Of a DNA stretch of 64,000 nt, positions 11,007-19,948 are shown piece after piece (position 1 is the stretch's first letter; the number at the start of each line of letters is the position of its first letter). The translations under genes and the position numbers were made by a program. Below the pieces are notes generated by a model. It worked only from the letters and a program-made list of their open reading frames with translations. It was not told the DNA's origin and searched no databases. This DNA is from Gammaproteobacteria bacterium (GTDB lineage: Bacteria > Pseudomonadota > Gammaproteobacteria > Pseudomonadales > Pseudohongiellaceae), in the NCBI GenBank assembly GCA_018661465.1, contig JABJIC010000028.1:210276-274275 (forward strand), given 5' to 3'.

Positions 11007-12455
11007 ATGAAAGCTAAAAATTACATTTCCTACCTTCCGTTAATACTGCTCATTATGAGCGCGGGGACTTATTCTCAGGACCTCGATGATTGCGTCGATT
11101 CCCTTCAGTGTGAATCTTCCTGGATTGGTCTTTCGGAAGATGATCGAGAGAGCGTTTTCGAGTTCGCAGAGGAATATAAAGATTTTATAAACCTCGCCAG
11201 AACTGAACTGAGCTTCGTAGATGAAGCAACCGCCTTCGCTGAAGCTAATGGATTTGAGCCGCTCACTTCTGCGACATCCCTGCGAGTTGGCACTCGAGTT
11301 TATGAAGTCAACAGAGATCGTACTATCAGCCTGATGGTTATAGGTGAAAAATCCCTGACAGAGGGCTTTCACGTGATCGGCGCGCACATCGATTCTCCAA
11401 GACTTGAGTTAAAGGGACGACCTCTTTATGGCGACAGTGAATTCGCACTCTTCCAAACCAATTACCACGGTGGCATAAAATATCATCAGTGGACCAATAT
11501 TCCGCTTGCCTTAATGGGACGTGTTGATAAGAAAGATGGAACCACGATTTCTATTTCTATCGGGCTGGACCGAGATGATCCTATCTTTATGATTCCGGAA
11601 CTTTCTCCACATGTGGATAGAGGTCGAAACAGCGAAACACTAGGGAATTTCTTGAGACCTGAGGATATGGACCCGATCATTGCTCATGTACCCGGTGAGG
11701 GCGGAGAAGAAGTAGTAGATCAGGTTCTGGCATACCTCACGGACGAATATGGAATCAGCAGAGCTGACCTGGTTTCGGCAGAATTGTCTTTAGTTCCGGC
11801 GACAGCACCTCGAGACATGGGCTTGGATCGCGGGCTCATAGCTGCCTACGGGCAGGATGATCGGCTCGCATCCTATGCAGCGATGAGGGCAATTGCAGAG
11901 GTTGATCGCCCGCAGAAGACTACAATGGCATTTCTTGTGGATAATGAAGAAGTCGGTAATCGAAACAATACCGGTGCAAGGTCAGATCATTTCAGTGATC
12001 TGCTTTCCCGACTTCTTTATGCAGAACTGGGGGACGATTATCGAGAGCCTGTCTTCAGAGGCGCTCTGCGGCAAACCAAATTTATCTCCATAGATGTTAA
12101 CCCAGGCATAAACCCGATCGACACATCGGTATGGGAGAGTGGCAATGCTCCGAAGCTAGGCTATGGCGTTAATTTGAAACTCTATGGTCAGGGCAATACG
12201 GCTAACTCTGAATTTATTGCCTGGACTCGCCAGCTGTTGGACGGCAATGACATTCCCTGGCAAACGGCTACGTATAAAGTCGGAGTCGGAGGCGGGGGAA
12301 CTATCGGTGGTGAATTTTCCAGCCAAAATATCGAAGTTATTGATTTTGGTGTGCCCTTGCTTTCGATTCACACTCCTTACGCCGTCAGCTCAAAGATTGA
12401 TGTCTACAGCTTGTATCGCGCTGCCCGTGCCTTCTATGCATATGTTGAGCAGTAA
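11007..12455 (+). CDS. M18-family aminopeptidase with N-terminal signal peptide
   Basis: GAHIDSPRLELK, DNEEVGNRNNTGARSD, signal-like MKAKNYISYLPLILLIMSAGTYSQ. Confidence 0.85.
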   Translation: MKAKNYISYLPLILLIMSAGTYSQDLDDCVDSLQCESSWIGLSEDDRESVFEFAEEYKDFINLARTELSFVDEATAFAEANGFEPLTSATSLRVGTRVYEVNRDRTISLMVIGEKSLTEGFHVIGAHIDSPRLELKGRPLYGDSEFALFQTNYHGGIKYHQWTNIPLALMGRVDKKDGTTISISIGLDRDDPIFMIPELSPHVDRGRNSETLGNFLRPEDMDPIIAHVPGEGGEEVVDQVLAYLTDEYGISRADLVSAELSLVPATAPRDMGLDRGLIAAYGQDDRLASYAAMRAIAEVDRPQKTTMAFLVDNEEVGNRNNTGARSDHFSDLLSRLLYAELGDDYREPVFRGALRQTKFISIDVNPGINPIDTSVWESGNAPKLGYGVNLKLYGQGNTANSEFIAWTRQLLDGNDIPWQTATYKVGVGGGGTIGGEFSSQNIEVIDFGVPLLSIHTPYAVSSKIDVYSLYRAARAFYAYVEQ

Positions 12456-12529
12456 AATTTGTCTGTAGTTAAAAAAAGTTAGAACAAGAGCTAGAGCTAA
12501 AGTTGAAGCAAAAGTAGATACAGCAGTCG

Positions 12530-13504
12530 ATGCAAAAAAAAGGGAATACGACAGTGCTACCAGAGGAGGTTTATTTTGAGGATTTGGGTAATGGAATTAC
12601 CTGCATCGATACCATGCTTCAACGCAGGGGTTTGGCAAGCTGCTATCTAATAGAGCAGGAAGAAATGGCGGGCTTTATAGATACCGGCACTAATAACTCC
12701 ATACCAATTCTTCTGGAAGTATTGAAGCGAAAGAAAATCCCCAGGGAAAATGTCGCCTATATCATGCCTACCCATGTTCACCTTGATCATGCCGGTGGAA
12801 CCGGTGGCTTGATGCAGGAACTTCCGAATGCAGAGCTAATAGTCCACCCCAGAGGTGCTCGTCATATGATCGACCCCTCGAAGCTGGAACAAGGATCACT
12901 AGCGGTTTATGGTGAAACAGCATACGCCAAGAGGTTTGGAGGACTAATTCCCGTAGACCCAGGCCGTGTAATTGAAGCCGCAGATGAATTTGAGATGGAT
13001 TTTAATGGCAGGAAACTGCTGTTTCTGGATACTCAGGGTCATGCGAAGCATCACTATTGTGTTTTTGATGAACAGACTCAGGGTTTGTTTACAGGGGACA
13101 CCTTTGGCGCGAGTTATCCCGAATTAAATTGGGGAAGGGCTCCACTAATTTTTCCACCGACAACACCAATCCATTTCGATCCGGCTGCGTGGTATGAGTC
13201 TTTAAAGCGGTTGATGTCGTTAGACCCAAAACGAGTTTATTTAACCCATTTTGGCATGCATGAAAATGTCCCCGATCTTTATACTCAATTGAGGCTAACT
13301 ATTAAGGACTACGCCGAGACTGCCCAGGAATTCAAATCAAGTGATAACTCTGAAAGAAGAATAGCTGATTCCATATTGCAATCTGCTATTAACCATCTAC
13401 TCGACCAGCAATGTGGTGTCGATGTTGAAACCATCAAATCTCTCATTGGCGGAGATATGAAATTGAATGCTCAAGGTTTGCAGTACTGGTTGGAGAACAG
13501 CTAG
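12530..13504 (+). CDS. MBL-fold metallo-hydrolase
   Basis: THVHLDHAGG; DTQGHAKHHY; FTGDTFG. Confidence 0.92.
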   Translation: MQKKGNTTVLPEEVYFEDLGNGITCIDTMLQRRGLASCYLIEQEEMAGFIDTGTNNSIPILLEVLKRKKIPRENVAYIMPTHVHLDHAGGTGGLMQELPNAELIVHPRGARHMIDPSKLEQGSLAVYGETAYAKRFGGLIPVDPGRVIEAADEFEMDFNGRKLLFLDTQGHAKHHYCVFDEQTQGLFTGDTFGASYPELNWGRAPLIFPPTTPIHFDPAAWYESLKRLMSLDPKRVYLTHFGMHENVPDLYTQLRLTIKDYAETAQEFKSSDNSERRIADSILQSAINHLLDQQCGVDVETIKSLIGGDMKLNAQGLQYWLENS

Positions 13505-13704
13505 ACAATCTCTTCCTAATGCTTTTACCTCTGCTCCTTTTAACTGTTCAAGCCCGATTCTTCGCTCCCCAATATGCTTCTCTCAGACTTATTAATAGGC
13601 CCAAGAGGCACACGCCTGAAATAAGGTCCGTTTTCCTCTTTTTATTAGTCATAGATATTCGTTAAGATGGGGCAGCAATTAATTTTAACGGAACTATCAG
13701 TGCA

Positions 13705-14511
13705 GTGAGCAATACAATGAAGCTACTAGCGGTAAAATCAAACTATCGAATGTTCTTCCTGTTATCCCTTTCTATGGTTAGCCTGTTTGCAAGTCAGCAA
13801 TCTATGGCTCAGGAAGTAGGCGATCATCAATACACCACCGAAGCGATTCAGGCAGGTTCCAGGGTCTATACCCAGCAATGTGCCCTCTGTCATGGGCCCC
13901 AAGGAGCTACGGTTGATGGCATCGACCTGAGGCGAGGGCAGTTTCGCACCGCAACCTCAGATGATGATCTGCGTTCTGTAATCGCAGAAGGTGCGGCAGA
14001 AGGTCGAATGCCAGCCTTTAGTCTCAGTTCGGTGGAGCTAAGCGGCGTTATCGCCTTCATAAGAGCAGGCTTTGATCCAGATGGGATTGCAGTAAAGATC
14101 GGTGATCCCGTTCGTGGAAAGGCATTGTTTGAAGGCAAGGGAGAGTGTGCGGATTGTCATCGAGTAAACGGGGTTGGTCCTAGAACAGCGCCTGACTTAA
14201 GTGATATTGGCGCCATTCGTACGCCTGCTTCTTTGCAGCGTAATCTTCTGGACCCAGCTACGGCATTGCTTCCCATAAATCGTCCAATAAGAATTGTCAC
14301 TCGTAACGAAGAAACCATCGTTGGCCGCAGGCTTAATGAGGACACTTACACAGTGCAGGTTCTTGATTCCAATGAGAGGCTAAGGTCCTTGCGTAAATCC
14401 GACCTGGTGACCTACGAAATTAGCGATGCACCATCTAAGCAACCCACAACTCTTTCCAGTGAAGAAGTAGCCGATGTGATCGGCTACATGCTTACCTTGC
14501 GAGGCCTGTAA
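13705..14511 (+). CDS. di-heme c-type cytochrome
   Basis: Signal peptide; CALCH and CADCH heme motifs; overlaps start of the PQQ dehydrogenase. Confidence 0.9.
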   Translation: MSNTMKLLAVKSNYRMFFLLSLSMVSLFASQQSMAQEVGDHQYTTEAIQAGSRVYTQQCALCHGPQGATVDGIDLRRGQFRTATSDDDLRSVIAEGAAEGRMPAFSLSSVELSGVIAFIRAGFDPDGIAVKIGDPVRGKALFEGKGECADCHRVNGVGPRTAPDLSDIGAIRTPASLQRNLLDPATALLPINRPIRIVTRNEETIVGRRLNEDTYTVQVLDSNERLRSLRKSDLVTYEISDAPSKQPTTLSSEEVADVIGYMLTLRGL

Positions 14512-16181
14512 TGACACTAACTAAACTACGTATAAAAACACTTATACTTTTCTGTGGCTCGGTATTGCTACTCTCGCAGAGCATGCTATCCAGCGCACAA
14601 GTTCCATATGAACGTATTCTCAATGCAGCTGATGAGCCAGAAAACTGGTTAACCTATAACGGCGGTTATTCAGCCCAGCGTCATAGCGCCTTGGATCAGA
14701 TCAATGCGGACAATGTCGATAATCTTCAATTGCAATGGACGTTGCAGAATCAGGTTTTCGGTGCCTGGCAATCCAATCCTATTATTGTCGATGGGGTGAT
14801 GTATGTAACCGAGCGACCTAATAGTGTAATGGCTGTTGATGCTGTTACTGGCCGAGTATTCTGGAAGTATCGTCACACTCCTGCTGAGAATTCTCTAGTT
14901 TGCTGTGGTGCGAATAATCGAGGTGTTGCTGTACTCGGAGATATGGTCTACATGGGAACTCTTGATGCTCGACTCGTTGCCCTCGATCGAGTGAATGGTC
15001 AGCCCTTGTGGGATGTAGAAGTAGGTGATGTTAATCAGGCCTACTCAGTTACCATGGCGCCATTAGCTGTTAAGGATAAAATAATAGTTGGTGTAGGCGG
15101 TGGTGAGTTTGGTATTCGTGGCTACGTCGCTGCCTATGACGCCCTTACAGGTGAAGAGGCTTGGAAGACTTACACAATCCCTGGTCCTGGCGAGCCTAAT
15201 CATGATTCCTGGGAAGGTGATGACTGGGAGCATGGTGGTGCGCCGGTGTGGATAACAGGGTCATTTGATCCAGAACTAAATCTAACCTATTGGGGCGTAG
15301 GTAATCCCGGCCCTGACTGGAATGCAGGACAACGGCCTGGAGACAATTTGTATTCTGACTCTGCTATCGCGCTTGATGCCGATACCGGAGAACTAAAATG
15401 GTATTTTCAATTCACACCTAACGATGCATATGACTACGACTCGGTACAGGTGCCAGTTTTGGCAGACATAGTTTGGCGCGGTAGTCCGAAGAAGATAATG
15501 ATGTGGGCTAATCGCAATGGTTACTTCTACGTTCTGGATCGTGTTACTGGTGAGTTCCTTGAAGGTAAGCCCTATGTGACTGTTAACTGGTCCAGCGGTC
15601 TTGATGAAAATGGCAGACCCATTCCAACACCTCAACCTGAAGGTATGCCAACCTTTCCGGGCAATCAGGGAGGCACTAACTGGTATCCACCTTCCTATAG
15701 TCCGAATACTGGACTCTTCTATTTCAGTGCGTGGAAGGACTATGCAACTATCTATCGAGCAGAAGAATCTGATTATGTTCCGGGCCGGGCATTCCTCGGT
15801 GGAGGCTTCTCAGTTTTAGCCCCGGCGCCAGGTGCTCCAACAATCGGGATCGGTCGAACCAATCCTATTAACAACTGGACTAACGAAGTAGGTCACGCCT
15901 CACTGAAGGCTATGGACCCTCAAACTGGTGAAGCGGTGTGGAGCTATGATCAATTCGATGTTAGTGATAGCGGTATGTTAACTACTGGTTCGGACCTACT
16001 TTTTACAGGTGGAAGAGAAGGTTATTTTCATGCAATCGATGCAAAAAATGGTGACCTGTTGTGGAACGTAAATCTGGGAGGTCAGATCGTAATGGCTCCG
16101 GTGACTTTTATGGTTGATGGCATTCAGTATGTATCAGTTATTTCCGGACACGCACTTTCAACTTTTGCGCTTCGAAATTAG
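14511..16181 (+). CDS. PQQ-dependent alcohol dehydrogenase, methanol/ethanol family
   Basis: Vicinal Cys pair (LVCCGANNRG), PQQ propeller repeats, D-Y-D motif at 15432..15440. Confidence 0.93.
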   Translation: MTLTKLRIKTLILFCGSVLLLSQSMLSSAQVPYERILNAADEPENWLTYNGGYSAQRHSALDQINADNVDNLQLQWTLQNQVFGAWQSNPIIVDGVMYVTERPNSVMAVDAVTGRVFWKYRHTPAENSLVCCGANNRGVAVLGDMVYMGTLDARLVALDRVNGQPLWDVEVGDVNQAYSVTMAPLAVKDKIIVGVGGGEFGIRGYVAAYDALTGEEAWKTYTIPGPGEPNHDSWEGDDWEHGGAPVWITGSFDPELNLTYWGVGNPGPDWNAGQRPGDNLYSDSAIALDADTGELKWYFQFTPNDAYDYDSVQVPVLADIVWRGSPKKIMMWANRNGYFYVLDRVTGEFLEGKPYVTVNWSSGLDENGRPIPTPQPEGMPTFPGNQGGTNWYPPSYSPNTGLFYFSAWKDYATIYRAEESDYVPGRAFLGGGFSVLAPAPGAPTIGIGRTNPINNWTNEVGHASLKAMDPQTGEAVWSYDQFDVSDSGMLTTGSDLLFTGGREGYFHAIDAKNGDLLWNVNLGGQIVMAPVTFMVDGIQYVSVISGHALSTFALRN

Positions 16182-16209
16182 TAGCAGAGATTCTGTCTAC
16201 TATTCCAAA

Positions 16210-16241
16210 TTTAACAGGAGTCCACATGGGCTCCTGTTAAA
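16210..16241 (+). terminator. terminator-like hairpin after the first PQQ dehydrogenase
   Basis: TTAACAGGAG-tccacatggg-CTCCTGTTAA, perfect arms, only a weak T-tract on the + strand. Confidence 0.55.
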
Positions 16242-16583
16242 ATAGAAACACCTGTGATTGTTAAGGGGCTAGCGCTGCTCCGTAAGCTTTAACAGCTCAT
16301 TTATCGTACCTATTGAGCAACCCAGAGCCCCTTCCTCCGGTGAGTCTAAAGTCTGTCTGATATGCTTGTTGTGCTGTCATCAAGGAGAAGGCATTAAGAT
16401 CGAAGTAAATCCCCCCTACAAGTCACAAATTGCTACAAATCAAACGAGAACTCCTGAAGCCTTGTGCCCTCTTGCTGTCTATGGACTAAGCCGTGGAAAT
16501 CCTTACAGTTTCGGCCCCTACAGCTCAAATAATCATAGTCTGAGCACTGATTTCTTGGTACTTTTAGCCGGTTAAAGTGAATC

Positions 16584-16606
16584 GCGTTCCCTTCGGATCG
16601 CTTTTT
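16584..16606 (+). promoter_or_regulatory. intrinsic-terminator-like hairpin in the 5' leader of the next PQQ dehydrogenase (possible attenuator)
   Basis: GCGTTCC-CTTC-GGATCGC followed by TTTTT, ending 23 nt before ATG 16630. Confidence 0.4.
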
Positions 16607-16629
16607 GAAAAGTTATAAGTGAGGAAATT

Positions 16630-18687
16630 ATGCAAGCTCCAATTACTGGAAGAATTACAGGGAAATTAGCATCGGCATTCGCTGCTGCAGTTCTGCTGAC
16701 TTCTTCAGGCCTTGCGGCCGCTCAGGACATTCCACTATTCAATACAGAACCGGATGAGTGGTACACGCTGGGGGGTGACTATGCCCATACTCGTTTTACT
16801 CCAGCCGATGAGATTACAGCAGAGAATTTCTCTGACCTCGAAGTTGCCTGGGAATGGGATGGTGCTAGCTTCAACGCGATCAGTGGTCGTTCGACTCCGT
16901 CTTTGATTGACGGCAAGTTGATTACCGTTGCCGGTAACAAGCGTTATGTTATCGCTATTGATCCGAAGACTGGTGACACTATTTGGACATACCGTGAGCC
17001 GGATACTGGCCGTGCTGCATACTCTATGCGTGCCGATTATGGTAAAGGTGTGGGTTATGGAGAAGTCGATGGCCGAGGCGTTATCTATATTGTCTCTCCT
17101 GCGTTTTTTCTCACCGCATTAGATGCAGAAACTGGTGTTCCTCTTGAAGGTTTTGGTCGACCAGTTCCAATTGATGGTTTTCCTGAAACCGGGGTTGTGG
17201 ATCTGATTGCCGATCTTGGTCATCCATATGACCCATACGATGGTATTCCTCTTGAAACTGGTTACATCACTTCATCATCTCCGCCTATCGTTGTTAATGA
17301 CACTGTAATCGTCGGTAACTCAGCCGAGCAGGGTTACCATCAGGCACGTATTGAAAACGTACCCGGTGACATTCTTGCTTATGATGCGAGAACTGGCGCA
17401 CTGAAGTGGAAATTCAACGTAATTCCCAAGCCGGGTGAGTACGGTCATGAAACCTGGGAGAACGATGCCTGGGAATGGACCGGTGATGTTTCTTCCTGGG
17501 CGCCACTGACGGCTGACCCTGTAAACAATCTGGTATATATCCCGACTAACAGTGCCACCATCGATTATTACGGCGGCTTTCGACCCGGCGACAATCTCTA
17601 CGGTGCAGCTCTGATCGCTCTCGATGTTGAAACCGGTGAGCGTGCATGGCACTTCCAGATGGTGAAGCATGAGATCTGGAATTTTGACAATCCAACGGCT
17701 CCAGTACTTCTTGATTTGAATATGCCTGGTCGCGGTACCGTGCCTGCAGTAATGCAGATAACAAAACAAGCTTGGGTATACGCGTTCAATCGTGTAACTG
17801 GTGAGCCACTGTGGCCGATCGTCGATCGTCCGGTTCCGCCTTCGATTGTACCTGGTGAAGTATTGTCACCCACTCAACCACACGTAACCAAGCCCGCTGC
17901 TTACGATATGCAGGGTATTACTGAAGATGATCTAATTGATTTTACTCCCGCATTGAGAGCAGAAGCTTTGGAAGTAATGGATGACTACGTTATGGGTCCT
18001 CTGTTTAATCCGCCAATTCATGCTGACAATGCGATGGGCAAATACGCTGCAATGAATTGCCCAGGTGGTGCTGGTGGTTCAAATATCACTGCGCCTGCAG
18101 TCGCTGATCCGACTACGGGTATGCTCTATGTTTCTTCCCATAAGGCTTGTTTTACATTGCGCCTGATTCCTGGTGAAGAATCTGATCTGTTATTTCCGAA
18201 CTCAACAGGAACCACCACAGCCCGTTATGCTAACGGTGCCCGTGGCGCTACCGCCAGAACTCCTAGATTGGCGTCCGGTATTCCAATCTGGAAGCCGCCC
18301 TATAGCCGCATCACTGCGATAGATATGAACACCGGTGAGCACGCCTGGATGATTCCAACTGGTGAGACTCCAGATCGAATCAAGAACAGCCCGGCGCTGG
18401 ATGGTGTTGATATTGGTAATACAGGTACAGGCGCCTTGGTGCCTATGGTTGTAACCGCCAATATGCTGATCTATTCTGATCAGGCAAGCGATGGAACTCC
18501 AATGCTATACGCAATCGATAAAGCCAGTGGCGACATTGTTGGTGAAATCGAAGCGCCAGCGAGAAGTAGCTACGGCATGAGCTCCTGGGTCCTGGACGGA
18601 CACCAATACATCATGTTGCAGACTGGCTCCAAGCTAACTGCCATGGCATTGCCAGGTGCGCGTGACGAGGGTGGTGACGCTCACTAA
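16630..18687 (+). CDS. PQQ-dependent dehydrogenase, glucose/quinate-like propeller family, secreted
   Basis: Signal peptide, PQQ propeller repeats, HEIWNFDNPTAPVLLDL. Confidence 0.92.
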   Translation: MQAPITGRITGKLASAFAAAVLLTSSGLAAAQDIPLFNTEPDEWYTLGGDYAHTRFTPADEITAENFSDLEVAWEWDGASFNAISGRSTPSLIDGKLITVAGNKRYVIAIDPKTGDTIWTYREPDTGRAAYSMRADYGKGVGYGEVDGRGVIYIVSPAFFLTALDAETGVPLEGFGRPVPIDGFPETGVVDLIADLGHPYDPYDGIPLETGYITSSSPPIVVNDTVIVGNSAEQGYHQARIENVPGDILAYDARTGALKWKFNVIPKPGEYGHETWENDAWEWTGDVSSWAPLTADPVNNLVYIPTNSATIDYYGGFRPGDNLYGAALIALDVETGERAWHFQMVKHEIWNFDNPTAPVLLDLNMPGRGTVPAVMQITKQAWVYAFNRVTGEPLWPIVDRPVPPSIVPGEVLSPTQPHVTKPAAYDMQGITEDDLIDFTPALRAEALEVMDDYVMGPLFNPPIHADNAMGKYAAMNCPGGAGGSNITAPAVADPTTGMLYVSSHKACFTLRLIPGEESDLLFPNSTGTTTARYANGARGATARTPRLASGIPIWKPPYSRITAIDMNTGEHAWMIPTGETPDRIKNSPALDGVDIGNTGTGALVPMVVTANMLIYSDQASDGTPMLYAIDKASGDIVGEIEAPARSSYGMSSWVLDGHQYIMLQTGSKLTAMALPGARDEGGDAH

Positions 18688-18736
18688 TCGCCAGCCCTGT
18701 TTGTAACAAAAAACAGGGAAATATAGGCTAAATCAG

Positions 18737-18773
18737 AAGGGGCAGAGTTCGCATTGAGCTCTGCCCCTTTTTT
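18737..18773 (+). terminator. Rho-independent terminator
   Basis: AAGGGGCAGAG-ttcgcattgag-CTCTGCCCCTTTTTT. Confidence 0.9.
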
Positions 18774-18859
18774 ATGGTGATAGAAGGACTTATGATGCTA
18801 GAGGACGGTTAGCCTGTACTAGAAAACAATTGGTAGAAAAATAATACGAGGGTGAGCAT

Positions 18860-19894
18860 ATGAAGCGAAGAACATTTCTTACCGCCAGCCTGGCAACGAC
18901 TGCAGCCTTGCCATTCCTGAGTGCTGCGCAGCCTCAAATTCCCGAATATGAGCAGAGGGACTGGTCCGGAAATACGCCACTGCGCTATCCGGACCCTGAT
19001 CTCATCGCCCTCGATCCGCGATTCCAACGATATATCCTTTTCAATACGCCCATAAGACGTCACCACGTCGGAACTCTCTGGGCGGAGGGTCCAGCGTGGA
19101 ATGGTGTGGGCAAATATCTTGTGTGGAGTGATATTCCCAATAATCATCAGCTGAGGTGGCTAGAAGATGACAATCAAGTAACGGTTTTCCGCAGCCCTTC
19201 AGGCAACAGTAACGGCAATACCTTCGACTATGAGGGCCGCCAACTCTCTTGTGAACATGGCGGGCGCCGAGTTGTACGTTATGAGTATTCAGGCGAGGTG
19301 ACTGTCATTGCTGATAGCTATGATGGAAAGCCGCTGAATTCTCCCAACGATGTAATAGTACATCCAGATAAAAGCATTTGGTTTACCGACCCTCCCTATG
19401 GTGTGCGAGGCAACTATGAAGGAAGTCGAGCGGATGCTGAGCTTCCGCTGTCTGTTTATCGTGTCGATGGCGTGACGGGTCGAATAACTAAGCTAACAGA
19501 TGATATAGGGGCTCCAAACGGATTGTGCTTTTCTCCTGAGCATGATCGACTTTATGTTGCAGATACCGGTAGCGGTAGAGAAATTAAAGTATGGGATATC
19601 GACGGGGAAGAAATTCGTAATGGCCGACGACATGCTCAGCTAACTTTGCCAGGAACAGATTCTATTACCAGTGCGGACGGCATACGCTGTGATGTAGACG
19701 GCAATATTTGGGCTGGAGCACGACCGGGTGTTCAGGTGGTAGCTCCCGATGGCGACACCATCGGAGTTATTCGTTTGCCAGAGGTCTGTGCCAATGTTTG
19801 TTTTGGTGGTGTGGGTCGGAACAGACTATTCATGACAGCGAGTCAGTCACTCTACTCGGTTTATGTCGGGGTAAGAGGAGCGGGTGTTGCCTGA
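18860..19894 (+). CDS. SMP-30/gluconolactonase/LRE family protein, exported
   Basis: KRRTFLTAS leader; WAEGPAW, SPNDVIVHPDKSIWFTDPPYG, ADTGSGREI. Confidence 0.9.
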   Translation: MKRRTFLTASLATTAALPFLSAAQPQIPEYEQRDWSGNTPLRYPDPDLIALDPRFQRYILFNTPIRRHHVGTLWAEGPAWNGVGKYLVWSDIPNNHQLRWLEDDNQVTVFRSPSGNSNGNTFDYEGRQLSCEHGGRRVVRYEYSGEVTVIADSYDGKPLNSPNDVIVHPDKSIWFTDPPYGVRGNYEGSRADAELPLSVYRVDGVTGRITKLTDDIGAPNGLCFSPEHDRLYVADTGSGREIKVWDIDGEEIRNGRRHAQLTLPGTDSITSADGIRCDVDGNIWAGARPGVQVVAPDGDTIGVIRLPEVCANVCFGGVGRNRLFMTASQSLYSVYVGVRGAGVA

Positions 19895-19948
19895 TTTTGA
19901 AAACTGCTCAGCGGAAGTACATAATTTGTGATGGCTGATAGTGATAGC

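Noticed and set aside
12455-12530. A-rich repeat-like stretch (agttagaacaagagctagagctaaagttgaagc...)
   Set aside because: Short and degenerate; looks like AT-rich intergenic sequence without clear periodicity.
16366-16575. 69 aa ORF in the gap before the 16630 gene (possible leader peptide)
   Set aside because: No clear ribosome-binding site or conserved feature visible; more likely non-coding leader.
17320-17769. 149 aa ORF on (-) opposite the 16630..18687 PQQ dehydrogenase
   Set aside because: Shadow ORF, no domain signal.
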